A stretch of 64,000 nucleotides of DNA, from NCBI GenBank assembly GCA_963734635.1, contig CAVTIA010000005.1, positions 124,001-188,000 on the forward strand, read 5' to 3'. Below are positions 36,179 to 44,664 of this stretch, piece after piece. Both the position numbers and the translations under genes were made by a program. The notes under the pieces are model-generated. The model saw only the letters and a list, made by a program, of their open reading frames with translations. It ran no database searches and was not told the DNA's origin. This DNA comes from DATCJA01 sp963734635. Its GTDB lineage: Bacteria; Acidobacteriota; Vicinamibacteria; Vicinamibacterales; UBA2999. How positions within the stretch are numbered: position 1 is the stretch's first letter; each line of letters begins with the position of its first letter.

Positions 36179-36877
36179 ATGTCCAACCCGGCACCTCATG
36201 TACGCGAGAACCACAGTCTTCTGGCTCAACGGGAGAAGCGCCTCCTCATTTGGCTGGCGCGCCGGATGCCCGCCGGGATCAACTCGGACCACTTGTCGGC
36301 GCTGGGTCTGACGGCAATGTGTGCCGCGGGACTTTCCTTTGCCGCGTTCCGGCTGACGCCGTGGGCCGCGGCCGGCGTTGTCCTTTCGCTGGCAGCCAAC
36401 TGGTTCGGCGACAGCCTGGACGGAACACTCGCACGTGTTCGCGACGAGCAGCGTCCGCGCTACGGGTATTACGTCGATCACGTCATCGATCTGGCAGGGA
36501 CGGCATGCCTGACGGCAGGGCTCGCGGTCTCGGGTCTCATGAGTCCGCTGCTGGCGGCGGTGCTGCTGGCCGCATATCTCCTTGTGTCAGCGGAGACGTA
36601 CCTCGCCACGCATACCCGCGGCGTCTTTCGCATGTCATTTCTCGGCTTTGGTCCCACGGAGCTCAGGATCGTGATCGCCGCAGGCGCCATCAGAGCCGCT
36701 TACGACCCCTCGGTGCTCGGTGGCAGCTTCGGTCCGATCGCTCTGTTTGATGTCGGCGCCGCAATTGCCTCGGCAGCACTCGTTGTCGTCTTCGTCGCAT
36801 CGGCCGTTCGCAATACTCGTTACCTGTATTCCGCCGAGCGCCGTCCGCGGCGCGTTGGCAACTGCACGGCCGCATGA
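36179..36877 (+). CDS. CDP-alcohol phosphatidyltransferase family membrane protein
   Basis: ATG at 36179 follows AGGAGG. The product has 232 residues. The catalytic motif D-x2-D-G-x2-A-R-x9-G-x3-D-x3-D is complete: D78, D81, G82, A85, R86, G96, D100 and D104 (GDSLDGTLARVR...YGYYVDHVID). About six TM helices surround it. Such enzymes join a CDP-activated lipid to an alcohol (glycerol phosphate, inositol phosphate, choline). The alcohol substrate cannot be assigned. Its stop overlaps the start of the next gene (ATGATG), so the two are translationally coupled. Confidence 0.88.
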   Translation: MSNPAPHVRENHSLLAQREKRLLIWLARRMPAGINSDHLSALGLTAMCAAGLSFAAFRLTPWAAAGVVLSLAANWFGDSLDGTLARVRDEQRPRYGYYVDHVIDLAGTACLTAGLAVSGLMSPLLAAVLLAAYLLVSAETYLATHTRGVFRMSFLGFGPTELRIVIAAGAIRAAYDPSVLGGSFGPIALFDVGAAIASAALVVVFVASAVRNTRYLYSAERRPRRVGNCTAA

Positions 36878-37617
36878 TGCGCGGTGCTCTTGTTCTGGCC
36901 GCCATGCTCAGCACCGTCGCGCCACTGCCCGCGACAGCGATCGAGCTCACGCCGTCAACGGTCACGGAGTGGAATCGTTATGTCCGGAGAGCGACCTCTC
37001 ACCTGCACGAATGCAGCGGCACCTGCTGCCACGGCGCGCCCGACGGCAGGGCGATTGATATTGCCGGCGGAACGATTCACCACTGGCGCGGCTCAACGCT
37101 CGTTCGCCACGTCACCGTAGATCAGGTCGTCAACGCCCTCATGAATCCGGGTACACCACCCCCTCAAGACGACGTCCTCGAGTCCCGGGTCTTGAGTAGA
37201 AATGGCAACGCCCTTCGTATTTACCTGAAGCTCGTTCGTAGAACGATCATCTCGGTCGTCTACGACACCGAGCATGACGTCGTCTTCGAGCGGCACTCCC
37301 GCGCGCTGGCGACGAGCCGCAGCATCTCGACGAAAATCGCTGAAGAGGGCGGTGCCGACCGTGGTTTCCTGTGGCGATTGAACTCGTACTGGCGTTACAG
37401 CCAAATGGGCAGCGACGTCCGCATCGACCTCGAGTCGATTTCTCTCAGCCGCGACGTGCCGTGGTTTGTCCGGTCCATGGCGGAGCCGCTCATCAGCCGG
37501 ATTGCCCGCGAATCGGTGACGCGCACGTTGAGCTCGGTACGGAGTTATCTGGAAAAGAGACCGCCTGGCGCGCTCTGCGCGCCCAGGGTTGCGCCAGCCG
37601 AAAGCGAGGTGATGTGA
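36874..37617 (+). CDS. Secreted protein of unknown function, coupled to the phosphatidyltransferase
   Basis: The product has 247 residues with a signal peptide (RGALVLAAMLSTVAPLPATA). The mature part starts ELTPSTVTEWNRYVRRATSH, then has a Cys cluster HECSGTCCHGAPDGRAI, and ends in a helical region RDVPWFVRSMAEPLISRIAR and ESVTRTLSSVRSYLEKR. The central GNALRIYLKLVRRTIISVVY, DTEHDVVFERHSRALATSRS and GFLWRLNSYWRYSQMGSDVR have the beta/helix pattern of a START/SRPBCC lipid-binding fold with its long C-terminal helix; this is inferred from pattern only. ATG at 36874 overlaps the preceding stop. Confidence 0.68.
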   Translation: MMRGALVLAAMLSTVAPLPATAIELTPSTVTEWNRYVRRATSHLHECSGTCCHGAPDGRAIDIAGGTIHHWRGSTLVRHVTVDQVVNALMNPGTPPPQDDVLESRVLSRNGNALRIYLKLVRRTIISVVYDTEHDVVFERHSRALATSRSISTKIAEEGGADRGFLWRLNSYWRYSQMGSDVRIDLESISLSRDVPWFVRSMAEPLISRIARESVTRTLSSVRSYLEKRPPGALCAPRVAPAESEVM

Positions 37618-37674
37618 TCGGCGCACGCGGCTCGAGCGCGAGCTGCTGCTCGACCGCGCTCGTGCGAGCGCCCG

Positions 37675-38598
37675 TTACAGCACGCGCGCCTGACGCATCA
37701 CCGATTCGGACTTCTGCTTGATCTCGCGTGCTACCTCGAAGGGGTCGCCCTTCTGGAACCGTGGCAGGAAGAGCTCCACCGAAAGCGGACCTGCGTATCC
37801 CTTGTCGACGAGCTTGCGGAGAATCGTGTTCAACGGCGCTCCGCCGTCGCCGGGGATGAACCGCGTTGTGTTGTCCAGCAGCTCGCGCGGAACATCAGGG
37901 ACATCCTGAAAGTGCACGTGGCCGATTTCGCCGGCCCGAAGCTGGTCGAGATCCTCCAGCTTATTGAGCCCCGACCAGAAGTGATAGAAATCGAGCAGGG
38001 GCGCCAGATTCGGCTGCGCCGCAGCACGCGTCATCCTGAGAAGAGTAGGCAGCGTCGAGATGAAGGTCGAGGCGCGCACGAATTCCACCATCATGATCAA
38101 CTTGAACTGGCGCGCGACCTCGGCGGCCTTGCGCATGTTCTCGATGCCGATCTTGTAGTCGTCTTCGGCCACCTTCTGCATCGTTCCCGTCGGGGCATAG
38201 ATGCGGGTCAGCCCGAGCGTGGCGAACATCTCGCACCGGCGCTTGAGCTCGTCAAGCGACTTGGCGTTGTCGGGATGCGGTTCCCAAAGCGTCTGCACGC
38301 CGCAGGCTGCCGAGACCGGCGTCAGGCCTGAATCGGTGACCACGCGCCGAGCCGCGGCGAGTGAATCGGTTTTCAGGAAATCGTCCAGGAGCGCCGCGGT
38401 GAGCTCGACGTCCCTGATGCCGGCGCGAGCCCAGCCCTCCAGCGATCCGCGATAGCCCGCCCCCGCTGACGTGTTCTGGTGAAGCGCCAGAACCATCTTG
38501 CCGGGCGCCGTCGATGTCCCCTGTCCCTGTGCCGCAGCGACAGTGCGCGCGGCGAGCGCGGCAAGCGGGGTGAAGAGCACGGTTCGTCTGGCGAGCAT
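37675..38598 (-). CDS. Sugar phosphate isomerase/epimerase-like TIM barrel, secreted
   Basis: The product has 307 residues. The N-terminus LARRTVLFTPLAALAARTVA looks like a twin-arginine-type export signal. The barrel (AP endonuclease 2/xylose isomerase-like family) shows the usual metal ligands: Glu in MMVEFVRAS, Asp/His in PLLDFYHFWSG, His in EIGHVHFQDVPD and Glu in GPLSVELFLP. Members isomerise or epimerise free sugars, inositols or hydroxy-acids. The substrate is unknown. The downstream end at 37675 converges on the secreted protein gene ending at 37617. Confidence 0.83.
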   Translation of the reverse strand: MLARRTVLFTPLAALAARTVAAAQGQGTSTAPGKMVLALHQNTSAGAGYRGSLEGWARAGIRDVELTAALLDDFLKTDSLAAARRVVTDSGLTPVSAACGVQTLWEPHPDNAKSLDELKRRCEMFATLGLTRIYAPTGTMQKVAEDDYKIGIENMRKAAEVARQFKLIMMVEFVRASTFISTLPTLLRMTRAAAQPNLAPLLDFYHFWSGLNKLEDLDQLRAGEIGHVHFQDVPDVPRELLDNTTRFIPGDGGAPLNTILRKLVDKGYAGPLSVELFLPRFQKGDPFEVAREIKQKSESVMRQARVL

Positions 38599-38674
38599 TG
38601 GACGTCCTGTATCAGATGGCCGGATCCGAACCAGCCTCCGCTAAAGCTTCGGCGGTCCGGGCCCGGCCCACGAA

Positions 38675-40852
38675 TTACTTGGCGAGGGGATCAGGACGAA
38701 CCTGGAAATGCACGGCCTTGCTCGTCGTGCCCTTCCCGCCTTCGTAGTGCCACGGGTTGTAGCTGCCGTAGTTCGCCCACAGCCCGCGGCCCTTCCACCC
38801 CGCCTTCGGGTCGTCGATGCGTCCCTCGACACCGCGGTGATAGAACCCCATCGGATACGGAACGCGCATGACCACGAACTTCCCGCCGGAGAGAGCCAGC
38901 AGCGCGTCGGAATACGAGCCGGTCGCAATCGGGGTGTTCCTGCCGAGCCCGAGGGTGTCGAACTGGTCCACCCAGTTGTAATAGAGCATGTCGGCGTTGG
39001 ACTCGTCGGTGACGCCTTTGAAGTTCGGCCCGGGCGTCAAATACAGCGCCCAGCCCTCCGGACAATGCTGCCCCGTAGCAGTGGGACCGTTGAGCACCTT
39101 GCACTTGCGCCGATCGAAGCTTGCAAGGTGTGAGCTGCCAGCCAGAGCGGTCCAGATGACGCCATTGCGATCCACATCGATCCCGCGCGGAAGGTACGCA
39201 CTCACCTTGGACCGCGGGTTGTTGAACGGCGGCTCATAAATTTCCGTAAGCGCGGTCTTCGTCGGATCCGGTCCCGGCATCACGCGAATGATGGCACCGG
39301 GGACGCCGGGCGCTGCGGTCCAGATCGATCCATCGACCGGATTGGGAATCACGCCGTAGCTGCCGCCCTGGATGCGCGTGTCCTTCGTGGGGTCCGCCGG
39401 CTGACCGGGCTCTACATACGCATCGCGCCTGCCGTTGCCGTTGCTGTCGACGACGTACGGCGTCCAGCCTTGAGCTCGGACGCTATCACCAGTCTCGTCG
39501 TACAGCTTCGTGTTGAACCAACCCAGAGCCTGGCGCCCGGCGGAGTTCCCGCTGCTGAACCAGAGCGTGTTGTTCGCGTCCTCACTGAACTGAAGGTGAT
39601 GGGTATTGAAGCAGGTGTCGATGAACTTGAACTGCTTCGTCTTGGGGTCGTACAAGGAGAGATGCCGCGCGCTTTCGGCAAGCGGGAACTGCTGCGCGGA
39701 CGGATGGCTCGATCCCTCCTTGCAGAAAGCCGGATTCTCGCTCCCGCGGATCGCATGCGTCAGCCACACGCGTCCGGTGCTGTCCATCATCGGATTGTGC
39801 AGACTGGGCTTGCTCGACCAGATGATCTCGTCACCCCAGTACGGCGAAGGCTGCAGGATCTTTTGCGGTGTGGAGTACGCGGTGTCCTGATCGCGGACGG
39901 GCACCGTCACACCGGTCGCGGTGTGGCGCACCGGGTCGAGGATGTTCATCTCTGGCGCGCTGAATCGCGAAATGCTGTAGACGAGGCCGTTGGGATTGAT
40001 GGTCGGATTGCGCTTGTCGGTGGAAATCGTGTCGTGGACGAATCCCTTATCCGTGTTCCAGTCCCACATGCTCACAACCACATTCCGCTCGACGCCCTGC
40101 GGGCGGGGTGGAGACTGAGGGACCTCGCCGGCGGCGATGCGATCGGTCCAGTCCGCATACATGGCGAGCGCGCGGCCCCGGCCAAATCGCGTGAGCGTCG
40201 CACTCATGTTGCCGCCGATCTGTCCCGACTGAAGCCGCCTCTCCCATGCCGCGGCGGACGAATCGAACGCGCCCAGACTGTTGGGAAATTCGCGAGTAGC
40301 TTTGGTGCCGATTTGATGGCAAGCCCCACACCGCATCTCGGCGAGCCAGTCGGCTTGCGTCTTCATGCCCTCTGCGATGCCGTTACCCCTGGCGCCGGTG
40401 CCGGGAAATTCGTTCTTGGCTGGCGGCTGCGCAAGTGAATACCAGTACGAGGCGGGGTAGTACTCCGCGGCAGCTCGCGGGTTTGGCGCGGGCACCGCTG
40501 TGAGGTTCAGAAGTCTGCCGGGACTTGCTTGTACCTTCGCCGAATCGACGAGCCCATAGCCGCGCACCCAGACGTCATAGGAAGCCTTCGGAAGATCGGG
40601 CACGACGTAGCGGCCACGATCGTCGGTCACGACGATTCTCACGAATTTCGTGGGAAGGTCGCGTGTTTCCGCAATCACCCACACGCCGGCTTCGGGTCCC
40701 CGCGGGCCGCTCACAACGCCGCCAATATCGTCGGCGTCAATACGGACCGCTTCACCCGTGAGTTGGACCGCGCCGATTCCGACCGCAGACGCGATGAGAA
40801 ACGCGGCGAGGCCAACGCCGATGATTCCAGGGTAAGAAATTCGTCTCGGCAT
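38675..40852 (-). CDS. Secreted mono-heme cytochrome with carboxypeptidase-regulatory domain and Vgb-like propeller
   Basis: The product has 725 residues. N-terminal TM/signal (YPGIIGVGLAAFLIASAVGI), then a carboxypeptidase-regulatory Ig fold (DDIGGVVSGPRGPEAGVWVI, TDDRGRYVVPDLPKASYDVW), a heme c motif CGACH near residue 177 (MRCGACHQIGTKA), and a long C-terminal beta-propeller with D-x-x-G-x-[IV]-W strands (MDSTGRVWLTHA, DANNTLWFSSGN, NPVDGSIWTAAPG, DVDRNGVIWTALAG) like virginiamycin B lyase. The combination suggests an extracytoplasmic redox protein, but no enzyme is recognised. It lies 76 bases upstream of the TIM-barrel gene on the same strand. Confidence 0.82.
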   Translation of the reverse strand: MPRRISYPGIIGVGLAAFLIASAVGIGAVQLTGEAVRIDADDIGGVVSGPRGPEAGVWVIAETRDLPTKFVRIVVTDDRGRYVVPDLPKASYDVWVRGYGLVDSAKVQASPGRLLNLTAVPAPNPRAAAEYYPASYWYSLAQPPAKNEFPGTGARGNGIAEGMKTQADWLAEMRCGACHQIGTKATREFPNSLGAFDSSAAAWERRLQSGQIGGNMSATLTRFGRGRALAMYADWTDRIAAGEVPQSPPRPQGVERNVVVSMWDWNTDKGFVHDTISTDKRNPTINPNGLVYSISRFSAPEMNILDPVRHTATGVTVPVRDQDTAYSTPQKILQPSPYWGDEIIWSSKPSLHNPMMDSTGRVWLTHAIRGSENPAFCKEGSSHPSAQQFPLAESARHLSLYDPKTKQFKFIDTCFNTHHLQFSEDANNTLWFSSGNSAGRQALGWFNTKLYDETGDSVRAQGWTPYVVDSNGNGRRDAYVEPGQPADPTKDTRIQGGSYGVIPNPVDGSIWTAAPGVPGAIIRVMPGPDPTKTALTEIYEPPFNNPRSKVSAYLPRGIDVDRNGVIWTALAGSSHLASFDRRKCKVLNGPTATGQHCPEGWALYLTPGPNFKGVTDESNADMLYYNWVDQFDTLGLGRNTPIATGSYSDALLALSGGKFVVMRVPYPMGFYHRGVEGRIDDPKAGWKGRGLWANYGSYNPWHYEGGKGTTSKAVHFQVRPDPLAK

Positions 40853-41023
40853 ATTCTCTGACCCTCCAGCAGCCTGGCGCGACGATACACCCGCGACAGG
40901 ACCTGGTCAATCTGAGAACGGACGCGTTCGCGAGGAAGAACAAACTGCGCCTTCGGTCAGACTTCTCTGCGAGAGTTCCCGCCATTCCCTTGTTTTGCAC
41001 GAAAAGTCACGAGGCTCGCTGGT

Positions 41024-42097
41024 ATGTCATTCGCTTGGCGCCTCGGCGTCCCCGCCCCGATGTCTAAATCGACAGTTCCTCCCGACAGTGAGGATCCGCT
41101 CGCCCAGTATGAGCGCGAAGCCGATTCCCCCCGGAGGTCAGCCCCCGCGTCGCCTCCCCCCCTCCATGACCCTGCAATCAGGCGTCAACTGCCCCCGCCA
41201 CCGCGTGCGGCTGTCTCATGGCAGACCCGCGCAGACGCTCTGGCGCCGATCGAACGCGAGATGCTGCGCAAGGCCCAGGCGCGGCGGCGCACCTGGCTTC
41301 TCATCGGCTTTGCCGCGCTTGCGCTGATCCAGGTCCCGTTCGTGGTGATGTGGGCGCTCCAGACATCAGCGTCGTCTGCGAACGTGACCACATTGGATCC
41401 TGAAACAGTGACGCTGACGCTGCAACCCGCGGAGGCGCCGGACGCCCCCGCCGGGGCGAAGCCCGCCCTGAGCACGATGGAAATTGTCACCGAGCCCGTG
41501 AAGGCCGCCATTTCGGTAGATGGACGCCAACGAGGCCCCTCTCCAGTTAACGTCACGGATCTCACGGCGGGAACCCATACAGTCGTTGCCAGGTTTTCGC
41601 GTGGAACCGTTCAGAGACAGATTCGGCTCGGGCCTGGCGCCGTGGCGTTGCTGGTGATTACGATGCCACGCGGGACGATGGCGGGCTGGGTAACGCCCGA
41701 CGTACCGGCGTCGTTTCAGATTTTGGAAAACGGACGGTTGATTGGGATCACCGACGTCGATCGACTGATGCTGCCGGTCGGCCGGCACTCGCTCGAATTC
41801 GTGAGCGAGGAGCTTGGGTTCCGGACGACGCAGACGGTGACGGTGAACCCGGGCGCGACGACCACGGTGCGGCTCGCGCTTCCGTGGGCCCCCTTGTCAA
41901 TCAACGCGCAGCCGTGGGCCGAGATATGGATCGGCGGCGAGCGCATCGGCCAAACGCCTATCGGCAATGCTTCGCGGCCGATCGGCCGCCATGAGGTGAT
42001 CTTCCGCCATCCCAGTCTCGGCGAACGCAAGGCGTCGGTGCTGGTGACGCTGAAGGAACCTGCGAGGATTGCTGTTGATCTCCGCGCGAGCAAGTAA
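41024..42097 (+). CDS. PEGA-domain membrane protein
   Basis: The product has 357 residues from ATG 41024 (GAGG 11 bases upstream); ATG 41060 is an alternative. A Pro-rich cytoplasmic N-terminus is followed by one TM helix (WLLIGFAALALIQVPFVVMW). The periplasmic part has three PEGA-like repeats: VKAAISVDGRQRGPSPVNVT, ASFQILENGRLIGITDVDRL with LPVGRHSLEFVSE, and AEIWIGGERIGQTPIGN with RPIGRHEVIFRHPSLGERKA. PEGA domains are surface-exposed beta folds that often accompany kinases or S-layer proteins. Function unknown. The TonB-C gene follows after 28 bases. Confidence 0.82.
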   Translation: MSFAWRLGVPAPMSKSTVPPDSEDPLAQYEREADSPRRSAPASPPPLHDPAIRRQLPPPPRAAVSWQTRADALAPIEREMLRKAQARRRTWLLIGFAALALIQVPFVVMWALQTSASSANVTTLDPETVTLTLQPAEAPDAPAGAKPALSTMEIVTEPVKAAISVDGRQRGPSPVNVTDLTAGTHTVVARFSRGTVQRQIRLGPGAVALLVITMPRGTMAGWVTPDVPASFQILENGRLIGITDVDRLMLPVGRHSLEFVSEELGFRTTQTVTVNPGATTTVRLALPWAPLSINAQPWAEIWIGGERIGQTPIGNASRPIGRHEVIFRHPSLGERKASVLVTLKEPARIAVDLRASK

Positions 42098-42125
42098 TGG
42101 GAGACCCGGTGCCTCGAGAGGTTTC

Positions 42126-42995
42126 ATGACGGCACGAATCATCACCCTTGTGGCGCTGGCGTTGATGAGCGGTGTGGGCACGGCTGCCGGACAGGACGCG
42201 TTGGCCCGGGCAAAGACGCTCTACGCGGACGCCAATTACGAAGGGGCCCTCAAGCTCCTCGAATCCTCCGGCGGCTCATCGTCGACACTGGAAAAGAATC
42301 AGTATCGGGCGATGTGCCTGCTCGCGCTTGGGCGCACGGCCGACGCCGAGCGCGCGGCCGCGGCTGCGATCGAGGCCGACCCCTTCTTCAAACCAGACGA
42401 AGCGGACGTCTCCCCTCGCGTCGTCAATCTGTTCTCAGATGTCCGGCGCAGAGTGCTGCCATCGATGATTCAATCGAGGTTCGACGAGGCGAAACGTTCC
42501 TTCAGCGAGGGGAATCGGGATCGCGCACGAGGCGAATTCGAAAACCTCGTTCGTCTGATCGACGATCCCGTGCTGTCAGGGAACACCTTGACCGATCTCA
42601 AAGTCGTCGCGGCAGGATTCGTGGAGCTTGTCGCGGCGTCGACTCCAGCACCAGCTCTACAAGTGGCACTGCCTCGGGCACCCGGTGTCGCTGCAGCCGC
42701 CGCCATTCCGGCCAGTCGTGCCGCTGTGATACCGGCTGCAGTTATTCAACATACGCTTCCATCCTGGCAGCCGCGCGACCCTTTTGCCCAGCGACGTGAG
42801 CTCGGTGGAGCGGTCAAAGTGGCGATCGATGAGACGGGAAAAGTCACTGCCGCAACGATCGAGCGGTCGATTCACCCGGAGTACGATCGGGTCGTGCTCA
42901 TCTGGGCTCGGAGGTGGCGATACCAACCGGCGACGCGTGAGGGAGTGCCGATCCCCTCAGAGAAGATCGTGGAAATCCGCGTACGACCACGGTAA
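42126..42995 (+). CDS. TPR protein with C-terminal TonB domain
   Basis: ATG at 42126 follows AGAGG. The signal peptide (IITLVALALMSGVGTAAGQ) leads to TPR-like helices (ALARAKTLYADANYEGALKL, QYRAMCLLALGRTADAERAA, RFDEAKRSFSEGNRDRARGE). The last 75 residues, LGGAVKVAIDETGKVTAATI, ERSIHPEYDRVVLIWARRWR and YQPATREGVPIPSEKIVEI, are a TonB C-terminal domain (TonB_C, PF03544). There is no N-terminal anchor after cleavage, so it is not a classical TonB energy transducer. It forms an operon with the PEGA gene. Confidence 0.83.
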   Translation: MTARIITLVALALMSGVGTAAGQDALARAKTLYADANYEGALKLLESSGGSSSTLEKNQYRAMCLLALGRTADAERAAAAAIEADPFFKPDEADVSPRVVNLFSDVRRRVLPSMIQSRFDEAKRSFSEGNRDRARGEFENLVRLIDDPVLSGNTLTDLKVVAAGFVELVAASTPAPALQVALPRAPGVAAAAAIPASRAAVIPAAVIQHTLPSWQPRDPFAQRRELGGAVKVAIDETGKVTAATIERSIHPEYDRVVLIWARRWRYQPATREGVPIPSEKIVEIRVRPR

Positions 42996-43046
42996 GTGCC
43001 GCCGCGGCGGAGGCCGAGCGGCTGGTTCCGAGGCTCAAGGGGTAGA

Positions 43047-43090
43047 AATTGCAGATTGAAAATCGACCAACCAATCTGAAATCTGCAATT
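43047..43090. terminator. Inverted repeat between convergent genes
   Basis: AATTGCAGATT (43047-43057) pairs with AATCTGCAATT (43080-43090). The hairpin lies between the rightward TonB-C gene (ends 42995) and the leftward MoaD-like gene (ends 43094). It is AT-richer than its surroundings and could act as a bidirectional terminator. Confidence 0.45.
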
Positions 43091-43093
43091 GAT

Positions 43094-43390
43094 TTAGCCT
43101 CCGGCAAGCGCGCCGACGATGAGGAACGGCTCGGCGCCGGATGTGACGGCCGCGGGCAACGGCGTGTCGGAGGACTCGTGCGACATGTCTTCCTCGCAGG
43201 CAAAGAACCGGACGAACGCGCGGCGCTTCTGAGTGGTATGGTCACGGACGGTGCCACACAAGACCGGATAGCGCTCCTCGAGCGCATCGAGGAGTGAACC
43301 CAGCGTCGCCGGACCCGTCACTTCCAAGGCGATCTCGCTGCCGACACGCGCCAGCGTTTGCAGATGCTGTGGCAGCACGACCCGAATCAT
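43094..43390 (-). CDS. MoaD/ThiS-family ubiquitin-like protein
   Basis: The product has 98 residues from ATG 43390 (GTG at 43402 is possible). The sequence MIRVVLPQHLQTLARVGSEI, ALEVTGPATLGSLLDALEER and YPVLCGTVRDHTTQKRRAFV ends PFLIVGALAGG, with the C-terminal Gly-Gly used for thiocarboxylation or conjugation. MoaD and ThiS carry sulfur for molybdopterin and thiamine. This branch is known as a two-gene pair with a BNR-repeat propeller, as here (gap 70 bases), and its role in that pairing is unknown. There are no moa or thi genes in the window. Confidence 0.83.
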   Translation of the reverse strand: MIRVVLPQHLQTLARVGSEIALEVTGPATLGSLLDALEERYPVLCGTVRDHTTQKRRAFVRFFACEEDMSHESSDTPLPAAVTSGAEPFLIVGALAGG

Positions 43391-43460
43391 GCTGGTGGTC
43401 ACTTACGTTGCGGGCAGCGAAGCCCTATGAAGGTCAGGCCGAATGTCCCGCTCATTCCAA

Positions 43461-44585
43461 TCACGGTCGAGACGCCAGCGTCTGAACTTCCACCGAGAGC
43501 ACCGGCGGCAGGTCGCGTACGATCGGGGCCCAACTGTCTCCAGCGTCGGCCGACGCATACACCTGGCCGCCGGACGTGCCGAAATACACACCGCACGGCT
43601 CCAGCGAATCCACACTCATCGCATCCCGCAGCACGTTGACGTAGCAGTCGCTTTGCGGCAGACCCTTCGTGAGCGGCTCCCATTCGTCTCCGCCAGTACG
43701 GCTCCGATAGACACGCAGCTTGCCGTCGGGCGGGTAGTGCTCGGAATCGCTTTTGATGGGAACGACATAAATTGTTTCCGGCTCGTGCGTGTTGACGTCG
43801 ATGACGAAGCCGAAATCAGTCGGCAGGTTTCCGCTCACCTCCCGCCATGATTCGCCGGCGTCGTCGCTCCGCATCACGTCCCAGTGCTTCTGCATGAAGA
43901 GCACGTTCGGCCGTGACGCGTGCATGGCGATGCGGTGCACGCAGTGGCCGATTTCGGCGGTCGGATCAGGGATGTACTGCGAGCGCAGACCCTGGTTGAT
44001 CGGCCGCCAGCTCTTCGCGCCGTCGTCGCTGCGGAATGCGCCTGCGGCTGAAATGGCAATGTAGATGCGATCGTGGTTCGTTGGATCGATGAGGATCGTG
44101 TGAAGACACAATCCGCCAGCGCCTGGCGCCCACTTCGAGCCCGATCCATGGTTGCGCAGCCCGCGAAGCTCCTGCCAGGTGCTGCCCCCGTTTTCCGTTC
44201 GAAACAGCGCCGCGTCCTCGACACCCGCGTAGACGACGTCCGGGTCGGTCAGCGACGGCTCGAGATGCCAGACCCGTTTGAATTCCCACGGATGAGGCGT
44301 GCCGTCGTACCACTGGTGAGTGCCTGTCATCCCCTCGTACTCGAACTTATTGCCGACGGCTTCCCAGGTCTTGCCGCCATCGCTCGAGCGCTGCATCTGC
44401 TGCCCGAACCAGCCTGTCGATTGCGATGCGTACAGTCGATTCGGGTCGGCTGGCGATCCCTTGATGTGGTACATCTCCCACCCGCCGAAGTGCGGGCCGT
44501 CGATGTCCCACTTTGCGCGTTTGCCGTCAGACGTCAGTACGAACGCGCCTTTTTTCGTCCCGACCAGTACGCGTACGCCGCTCAT
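43461..44585 (-). CDS. BNR/Asp-box beta-propeller (exo-alpha-sialidase-like fold), partner of the MoaD-like protein
   Basis: ATG at 44585 follows GGAGG; no signal peptide. The product has 374 residues with at least six Asp boxes (S-x-D-x-G-x-[ST]-W): RSSDGGKTWEAV, RTENGGSTWQEL, RSDDGAKSWRPI, RSDDAGESWREV, RSRTGGDEWEPL and ASADAGDSWAPI. It begins VRVLVGTKKGAFVLTSDGKR, characteristic of the WD40/YVTN/BNR-like proteins that accompany MoaD/ThiS genes. Sialidase active-site residues cannot be confirmed. The missing signal peptide argues for a cytoplasmic role. Confidence 0.82.
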   Translation of the reverse strand: MSGVRVLVGTKKGAFVLTSDGKRAKWDIDGPHFGGWEMYHIKGSPADPNRLYASQSTGWFGQQMQRSSDGGKTWEAVGNKFEYEGMTGTHQWYDGTPHPWEFKRVWHLEPSLTDPDVVYAGVEDAALFRTENGGSTWQELRGLRNHGSGSKWAPGAGGLCLHTILIDPTNHDRIYIAISAAGAFRSDDGAKSWRPINQGLRSQYIPDPTAEIGHCVHRIAMHASRPNVLFMQKHWDVMRSDDAGESWREVSGNLPTDFGFVIDVNTHEPETIYVVPIKSDSEHYPPDGKLRVYRSRTGGDEWEPLTKGLPQSDCYVNVLRDAMSVDSLEPCGVYFGTSGGQVYASADAGDSWAPIVRDLPPVLSVEVQTLASRP

Positions 44586-44600
44586 CGAAGCCTCCACATT

Positions 44601-44662
44601 GGTCTTTGGTCTTTGGTCTTTGGTCTTTCGTCGTTGATTTGTGACTTGTGCCTTGTGACTTG
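44601..44662. repeat. Tandem heptamer (GGTCTTT)x4 plus CTTGTGACTTG repeats
   Basis: Four perfect copies of GGTCTTT (44601-44628) are followed by GTGACTTG and CCTTGTGACTTG (44641-44662). The tract fills the gap between the VOC gene and the ribosome site of the BNR gene, so it lies in the leader of the latter on the minus strand. Such low-complexity text is atypical for this GC-rich sequence. Confidence 0.65.
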
Positions 44663-44664
44663 AT

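Noticed and set aside
39470..40438. A 322-codon open frame on the plus strand
   Set aside because: It is antisense to the cytochrome-propeller gene, with no ribosome site or homology.
44601..44662. CRISPR-like repeats
   Set aside because: The units are seven bases long, directly adjacent and without spacers; there are no cas genes.
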